In this document: in pieces, positions 59,722 through 64,000 of the stretch
Numbering within the stretch: position 1 is the first letter of the stretch
Layout of the letters: each line of letters opens with the position of its first letter
Origin: Nonomuraea solani
GTDB lineage: Bacteria; Actinomycetota; Actinomycetes; Streptosporangiales; Streptosporangiaceae
Direction of reading: 5' to 3'
DNA: 64,000 nt
Assembly: GCF_900108335.1 (NCBI RefSeq)
Contig: NZ_FNVT01000006.1
Coordinates: 1 to 64,000, forward strand
Notes under the pieces: generated by a model
Told to the model about the DNA's origin: nothing
Database searches by the model: none
What the model saw: only the letters and a program-made list of their open reading frames with translations
Translations under genes and position numbers: made by a program

Positions 59722-60006
59722 GTGGGGGACGACAACTTCGAGCACCTGGAGCGCCTCGTTGCCGAACTCGGCGCTCGCGGGCTGCTCGCACGTGTGGTCC
59801 AGACGCAGAGCGGGCGAAGGTTCGTACGGGTCATCAACCCGAACGCGACCAGCCTGTCCGAGAACGTCACCTGTCGGCCCGCGGCCGTCTCCGAAATGCC
59901 GGACTGGTGGTACTGCTGGTCCTGGGGTGAGCGGATGCACACGGCCGACGACCCGGCTGGTGCGGCGACGAAGGTCGCCCGCGTGCTCGCCGCCGTGGGG
60001 GAGTGA
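59722..60006 (+). CDS. conserved hypothetical protein
   Basis: 94 aa from GTG 59722, with GAGGGAGGA upstream. Reading EHLERLVAELGARGLLARVVQTQSGRRFVRVINPNATSLSENVTC then WWYCWSWGERM suggests a compact beta-rich domain with a Trp-rich patch. It is divergent from the XRE-TPR regulator and may be under its control. No function assigned. Confidence 0.75.
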   Translation: MGDDNFEHLERLVAELGARGLLARVVQTQSGRRFVRVINPNATSLSENVTCRPAAVSEMPDWWYCWSWGERMHTADDPAGAATKVARVLAAVGE

Positions 60007-60436
60007 CGAGGCGGTGAACCGGGTGGAGCGCAGCCACCACGGCTCACCGCGCCCACGGCGGCTTCCAGGAGCCGGCGGAGTGACCGGTGCGGAGGGTCTC
60101 CTTTTTGCCGGGACCCTGGTCACTCCGCCGGTTCCGGCCCGCCCCTCTTCGTCTCGTACGGCGCCGCGCGCCGTACGAGTCAAGCCGCCCGCCCGGTCAG
60201 CCGGGCGGGTGTTCGGGGGATCCCTCCCGGAACCGGTACGGGACACGCTTCCGGGTGTGTGTCCCGTACCGAGCCGTCCGTCATCGGAGCGTGCGCTCTC
60301 TCCCTCCGCGGCCCTGAGAGCGGGCGACCCCGTCTTCCCCGGCGTGATGTGACGGCGGGCGGTTCGGTCGGCGGTATTTTTGGATCGCAACGGTCCAATC
60401 AGTCGGCCGAACCGCTTCCGGAGGGGGATCCACCTA
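60007..60436 (+). other. gene-free tract with a five-hairpin array
   Basis: 430 bp without a gene. In 60068-60322 five inverted repeats follow each other. HP1 (60068-60085 with 60118-60135) is an 18-bp stem with one wobble. HP2 (60153-60163 with 60169-60179) is a perfect 11-bp stem. HP3 (60188-60196 with 60201-60209) has 9 bp, HP4 (60234-60246 with 60259-60271) a perfect 13 bp, and HP5 (60294-60300 with 60316-60322) 7 bp. The stems are unrelated to each other. This could be a structured RNA or a terminator cluster. Confidence 0.7.
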
Positions 60437-61447
60437 GTGTTACTGCTGGTGACAGCGTCGCCACAGCCTACGCCCGCACCTGTACCGATATCGCCGTCCG
60501 GCCTGCCGGACTTCGCGAAGATGACCAAGGATATGGCGGGGTTGTGTCAAGGCGACACGGTCCTGTGCTCTACTCTCGTGGGGATGTTCGACAACGCGCC
60601 GTGGGCACCGCTGGTGGCCACCTTCGTCACCGTCATACTGATCTTGGTGCTGGCGTTCGTCGTCCGTAACATCGCCCACCGGTTAATCACGAGAGTGATC
60701 AACCGGGCGGCCACGGGCGGCTCCATCGCCAGCCGCTTCCGCAAGGGTGCCGTCACGGACGGCATCGACGCGCTGCTCCACGAGCGGCGCAAGCAACGCG
60801 CCGAGACGATGGGCTCGGTGCTGAAACACGTCGCCTCGATCGTGATCCTGGGCACCGGTGTGCTGACCGTGCTCGATCGCCTGGCGATCCCCATCGCGCC
60901 CTTACTGACGAGCGTCGGCATCCTCGGCGTGGCCATCGGCTTCGGCGCCCAGGAGCTGGTGAAGGACTTCATCGCGGGCATGTTCATGCTGCTCGAAGAC
61001 CAATACGGCGTGGGCGACGTGATCGACGTGGGCGGCGCCATCGGCACGGTCGAGGCGGTCACCCTGCGCGTCACCAGGCTGCGCGACGCCGACGGCCGCG
61101 TCTGGTACGTCCGCAACGGCACCATCACCCGGGTCGGCAACGAGTCCCAGGGCTGGTCGCGCGCCTACATGGACGTCCGCGTGGCCTACGACGCCGACGT
61201 CATGAGCGTCCGGGTGCTGCTCGAGCACGTGGCCGAGGAGATCTGGGCCGACGCCGAGCTGCGCGAGAGCAAGATCGTGGAGGAGCCGCAGGTGTTCGGC
61301 GTCGAGCAGCTCTCCGACAGCTCGCTGGTGTTCCGCATCTCCGCCAAGACACTGCCCGCCGCGCAGGCGGAGGTGTCGAGGGAGCTGAGGCTGAGGGTCA
61401 AGACGGCGCTCGACGCCGCGGGCATCCCCATGGTGGCCGCAGCATAG
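60437..61447 (+). CDS. mscS: MscS-family mechanosensitive ion channel
   Basis: 336 aa. GTG at 60437 has GGAGGGGG about 10 nt upstream; a TTG at 60380 is in frame. Three membrane segments are visible (about 55-78, 130-150, 155-180), the last with IAPLLTSVGILGVAIGFGAQELVKDFIAGMFMLLEDQYGVGDVI, the pore-lining and beta-domain start of MscS. The C-terminal beta/alpha domain is complete. It releases solutes on hypo-osmotic shock. Confidence 0.9.
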   Translation: MLLLVTASPQPTPAPVPISPSGLPDFAKMTKDMAGLCQGDTVLCSTLVGMFDNAPWAPLVATFVTVILILVLAFVVRNIAHRLITRVINRAATGGSIASRFRKGAVTDGIDALLHERRKQRAETMGSVLKHVASIVILGTGVLTVLDRLAIPIAPLLTSVGILGVAIGFGAQELVKDFIAGMFMLLEDQYGVGDVIDVGGAIGTVEAVTLRVTRLRDADGRVWYVRNGTITRVGNESQGWSRAYMDVRVAYDADVMSVRVLLEHVAEEIWADAELRESKIVEEPQVFGVEQLSDSSLVFRISAKTLPAAQAEVSRELRLRVKTALDAAGIPMVAAA

Positions 61448-61456
61448 GCTAGAGAC

Positions 61457-61837
61457 GTGACAGAGACCTCCTTTTACGACGCCGTCGGAGGCGAGGAGAC
61501 CTTCCGCCGCCTCGTCCACCGGTTCTACGAGGGGGTCGCGGACGACCCGCTACTGCGGCCGCTCTACCCGGAGCCCGACCTTGAGGGCGCCGAAGAGCGG
61601 CTGCGGGGCTTCCTGATCCAATACTGGGGCGGCCCCAAGGACTACAGCGAGCAGCGCGGGCACCCCAGGCTGCGCATGCGCCACATGCCGTTCGTGATCG
61701 GCGAGCCCGAGCGGGACGCCTGGCTGAAGCACATGCGCGACGCGGTCGACACGCTCGGCCTGACGGAGGAGCAGGAGACCAGGCTCTGGGACTATCTGGT
61801 CTACGCCGCGCACAGTCTGGTGAACTCACCCACATAA
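61457..61837 (+). CDS. glbO: group II truncated hemoglobin (GlbO-type)
   Basis: 126 aa 2-on-2 globin. FYDAVGGEETFRRLVHRFYEGVADDPLLRPLYP and RLRGFLIQYWGGPKDYSEQRGHPRLRMRHMPF are typical of group II, with the proximal His in RHMPF-type context and a Trp in HMRDAVDTLGL. It starts 10 nt after the mscS stop. Roles proposed for the family are oxygen or NO handling. Confidence 0.92.
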   Translation: MTETSFYDAVGGEETFRRLVHRFYEGVADDPLLRPLYPEPDLEGAEERLRGFLIQYWGGPKDYSEQRGHPRLRMRHMPFVIGEPERDAWLKHMRDAVDTLGLTEEQETRLWDYLVYAAHSLVNSPT

Positions 61838-61843
61838 GCGGGC

Positions 61844-63364
61844 ATGACACGCCACATGGATATCCCCTGGTGGCGTGATGCCGTGGTCTACGAGATCTAT
61901 GTACGCAGTTTCGCCGACGCCTCAGGAGACGGCGTCGGCGATCTGACCGGGGTGCGCGAGCGCCTGCCCTACCTGCGGCGGCTGGGTGTGGACGCCATCT
62001 GGCTGACCCCGTTCTACACCTCGCCGATGGCCGACGGCGGCTATGACGTGGCCGACTACCGCGACGTCGACCCGTTGTTCGGCTCGCTCGCCGACTTCGA
62101 GGCGCTGGTCGCCGACGCGCACGAGCACGAGTTGCGGGTGATCGTGGACATCGTGCCCAACCACAGCTCGTCCGCGCACGCCTGGTTCCAGGAGGCGCTG
62201 CGGGGCGAGGGGCGTGACCGCTACCTCTTCCGCGACACGATCAACAACTGGCAGTCCACGTTCGGCGGCTCCGCCTGGACGCGGGTCGAGGACGGCCAGT
62301 ACTACCTGCACCTGTTCGCGCCCGGCCAGCCCGACTTCAACTGGCGCAACCCCGAGGTGCACGCGGAGTTCCTGGACGTCCTGCGGTTCTGGCTGGACCG
62401 TGGCGTCGACGGGTTCCGCATCGACGTGGCCATGGGCCTGTACAAGGCGGAGGGCCTGCCCAACGTCGGCGACCAGTCGTTCAAGGCGGTCTCGCCGGTG
62501 TGGGGGCAGCCCGAGGTGCACGACGTCTTCCGCGACTGGCGCCGGGTGCTGAACGACTATCCGGGCGAGCGGATGGCCGTGGGCGAGGTGTGGACCGACA
62601 GCCCCGAGGACCTGGCCCTCTACGTACGGCCGGACGAACTGCACCAGAGCTTCAACTTCGCCTGGCTGCAGGCGCCGTGGTCGGCGGCGGCGTTCAAGAA
62701 GGTGATCGACGACACCATGTCCACGGTGCCGTACGCGACGTGGGTGCTGTCCAACCACGACGTCGTACGCCACCGCACCCGCTACGGCGCCGACGACCTC
62801 GGCACGGGCCTGGCGCGGGCCAGGGCGGCGCTGCTGGCGATGCTGGCCCTGCCCGGCTCCGCCTACCTCTACCAGGGCGAGGAGCTGGGGCTGCCCGAGG
62901 TGACCGACCTGCCGGACGCGGCCAGGCAGGACCCGGTCTTCTTCCAGTCGAAGGGCGAGCTGCCCGGCCGGGACGGGTGCCGGGTGCCGATCCCGTGGAC
63001 GGTGGACACGCCCTCCCACGGCTTCTCCCCCGGCGGCGTGGAGCCGTGGCTGCCACAGCCGGAGACGTTCGCGGAGCTGAGCGTCGAGAAGCAGGAGGGC
63101 GACGCCGACTCGACGCTGGAGTTCTACCGCCGGGCCCTGGCCTGCCGCCGTGACCTGGCCAGATCGATTCCTTATACCTTGGAGTGGCTGAAGTCTCCCG
63201 AGGGTGCGCTTTTCTTCACCCGCGGCCCGCTGATCTGCGCCATCAACTGCGGCACCCGCCCGGTACGCCTGCCACGGCACGAAGAGGTGCTGCTGTCGAG
63301 CGGACCGCTCAAGCGGGGCCTGCTGCCGCCCGACACGGCGGTGTGGCTGCGCCGCGCGTCATGA
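61844..63364 (+). CDS. GH13 alpha-glucosidase / trehalose synthase-like amylase
   Basis: 506 aa (beta/alpha)8 glycosidase. DAIWLTPFYTSPMADGGYDVADY and DIVPNHSS hold conserved regions. The nucleophile Asp is near 193 (GFRIDVAM), the acid Glu near 248 (AVGEVWT), and the transition-state Asp near 305 (LSNHD). A C-terminal beta domain is present. It is closest to oligo-alpha-glucosidases acting on short alpha-glucans. ATG start 61844, 7 nt after the globin stop. Substrate uncertain. Confidence 0.92.
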   Translation: MTRHMDIPWWRDAVVYEIYVRSFADASGDGVGDLTGVRERLPYLRRLGVDAIWLTPFYTSPMADGGYDVADYRDVDPLFGSLADFEALVADAHEHELRVIVDIVPNHSSSAHAWFQEALRGEGRDRYLFRDTINNWQSTFGGSAWTRVEDGQYYLHLFAPGQPDFNWRNPEVHAEFLDVLRFWLDRGVDGFRIDVAMGLYKAEGLPNVGDQSFKAVSPVWGQPEVHDVFRDWRRVLNDYPGERMAVGEVWTDSPEDLALYVRPDELHQSFNFAWLQAPWSAAAFKKVIDDTMSTVPYATWVLSNHDVVRHRTRYGADDLGTGLARARAALLAMLALPGSAYLYQGEELGLPEVTDLPDAARQDPVFFQSKGELPGRDGCRVPIPWTVDTPSHGFSPGGVEPWLPQPETFAELSVEKQEGDADSTLEFYRRALACRRDLARSIPYTLEWLKSPEGALFFTRGPLICAINCGTRPVRLPRHEEVLLSSGPLKRGLLPPDTAVWLRRAS

Positions 63365-64000
63365 GTGTTGTGACCGCTCGCCGCGGAAGGGGATGACCGG
63401 CAGCGAGAGCAGCGCGCAGGCCAGCCCCGCGACGAAGCCCGCCCCGTACCCGGAGTGCTCGATCAGCACTCCGGCCAGGGGCGTGATGAGCAGGGAGACG
63501 GAGTTCTGGACGGTGTTGTGGGTGCCGAGCACCCGGCCCGCCCAGCCGGGCCCGGCCAGTTCGCCGGCGGCGAGGTAGGCGAGCCCGTTGCCGGCCACGG
63601 TCATCACCGCGGCCAGCGCCAGCATGACCGGCCCGAAGCCGGTGCGGGCCAGGGTGGCGGCCGCCAGCAGCGCCAGCACGACCAGGTTGGCGAGGGTGAT
63701 CAGCAGCAGCGGCCGCATGCGCAGCCCCGTACGGTCGGACCAGCGACCGGCCGCGATGCGCACCGCGGCCCCGCCGATGGCCGCCACGCCGAACAGTTGC
63801 CCGGCCGCCACGGTGTCCCAGCCGTAGAGCTGGACCAGGCAGTAGACGCCGTACGTGCTGACCACGACCTGCGGCACCACGTGCAGCGCGCTGGTGGCGT
63901 GCACCCGCCAGAGCGTCGGCTGGCGGTACGGCGAGCGCGCGGGCGCGGCGGCCGAATCGGCGATGTCGTGCGGCGGCTCGGCCAGGAACAAGGCGGCCAG
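63359..64000 (-). CDS. MFS transporter, C-terminal part (partial)
   Basis: The frame is open to the right edge, so the gene starts outside the window. At least 213 residues are visible with about six membrane helices (LHVVPQVVVSTYGVYCLVQLYG, AAIGGAAVRIAAGRWSDRTGLRMR, VVLALLAAATL, MLALAAVMTVAGNGLAYLA, VSLLITPLAGVLIEHSGYGAGF). GRWSDRTGLRMR is the MFS cytoplasmic loop motif. The stop overlaps the end of the GH13 gene by 6 bp. Confidence 0.8.
   Translation of the reverse strand: MAALFLAEPPHDIADSAAAPARSPYRQPTLWRVHATSALHVVPQVVVSTYGVYCLVQLYGWDTVAAGQLFGVAAIGGAAVRIAAGRWSDRTGLRMRPLLLITLANLVVLALLAAATLARTGFGPVMLALAAVMTVAGNGLAYLAAGELAGPGWAGRVLGTHNTVQNSVSLLITPLAGVLIEHSGYGAGFVAGLACALLSLPVIPFRGERSQHS

Overview
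The window is 64 kb of high-GC actinomycete chromosome. The gene families point to Streptosporangiales, perhaps near Nonomuraea; that placement is inference. Signs are the paired clpP1/clpP2 genes, DUF5753-type XRE regulators beside RsbW-like ATPases, a bL37 micro-gene, a ydaO-type (c-di-AMP) riboswitch ahead of a cell-wall hydrolase, and a homologue of the mycothiol-linked Rv2466c family next to pepN. Nothing looks like a prophage, plasmid, transposase gene or CRISPR array. Most of the window is core or lineage-conserved chromosome.

Layout. 1-7750, all on the minus strand: 5' end of a 16S rRNA gene with leader and promoters, then valS, clpX, clpP2, clpP1 and tig, a protein-quality-control block with a likely ClgR site ahead of clpP1. 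7900-13200: XRE/ATPase pair, DinB, a hypothetical and DoxX, AraC/VOC pair, tRNA-Pro and tRNA-Gly. 13270-18540: P-loop-less uridine-kinase homologue, TrpB2-like enzyme, 25-codon bL37 gene, deoR-galT operon, c-di-AMP riboswitch with its hydrolase. 18600-27800: DoxX, site-2 protease, orphan LuxR regulator, membrane PP2C phosphatase, Eis-like acetyltransferase, rpiB, def, SDR, aldehyde dehydrogenase and the Rv2466c-like DsbA protein. 27870-34610: pepN, Ser/Thr kinase, hypotheticals and a NERD protein. 34890-37590: an unusual 898-aa protein with a cytoplasmic domain, one membrane segment and an extracellular periplasmic-binding domain. 37730-45160: ilvD, WYL, a penicillin-binding-like lipoprotein, FmdB, GNAT, HNH and prolyl oligopeptidase. 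45300-50560: AraC/VOC, DUF6461, purU, SDR and Nudix. 50540-55720: a coupled aminotransferase / serine-hydrolase / MBL cassette, then a 24-codon peptide gene coupled to a TPR protein. 55840-64000: EamA exporter, XRE-TPR/GNAT pair, a hypothetical, a multi-hairpin non-coding tract, MscS, globin, GH13 glucosidase and a partial MFS gene.

Four points stand out. (1) At seven or so places the 3' end of a gene, usually with its stop codon, is repeated in short tandem units of 13-46 bp. (2) A 120-bp element with roughly 10-bp terminal inverted repeats recurs in four intergenic sites, close after stop codons in three of them. (3) A 24-codon peptide gene overlaps the start of a TPR protein that carries a degenerate ATPase-like N-terminus, behind an operator-like promoter. 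(4) Five consecutive perfect or near-perfect hairpins lie in a 430-bp gene-free stretch before mscS. All calls come from reading the sequence; no database search was possible.
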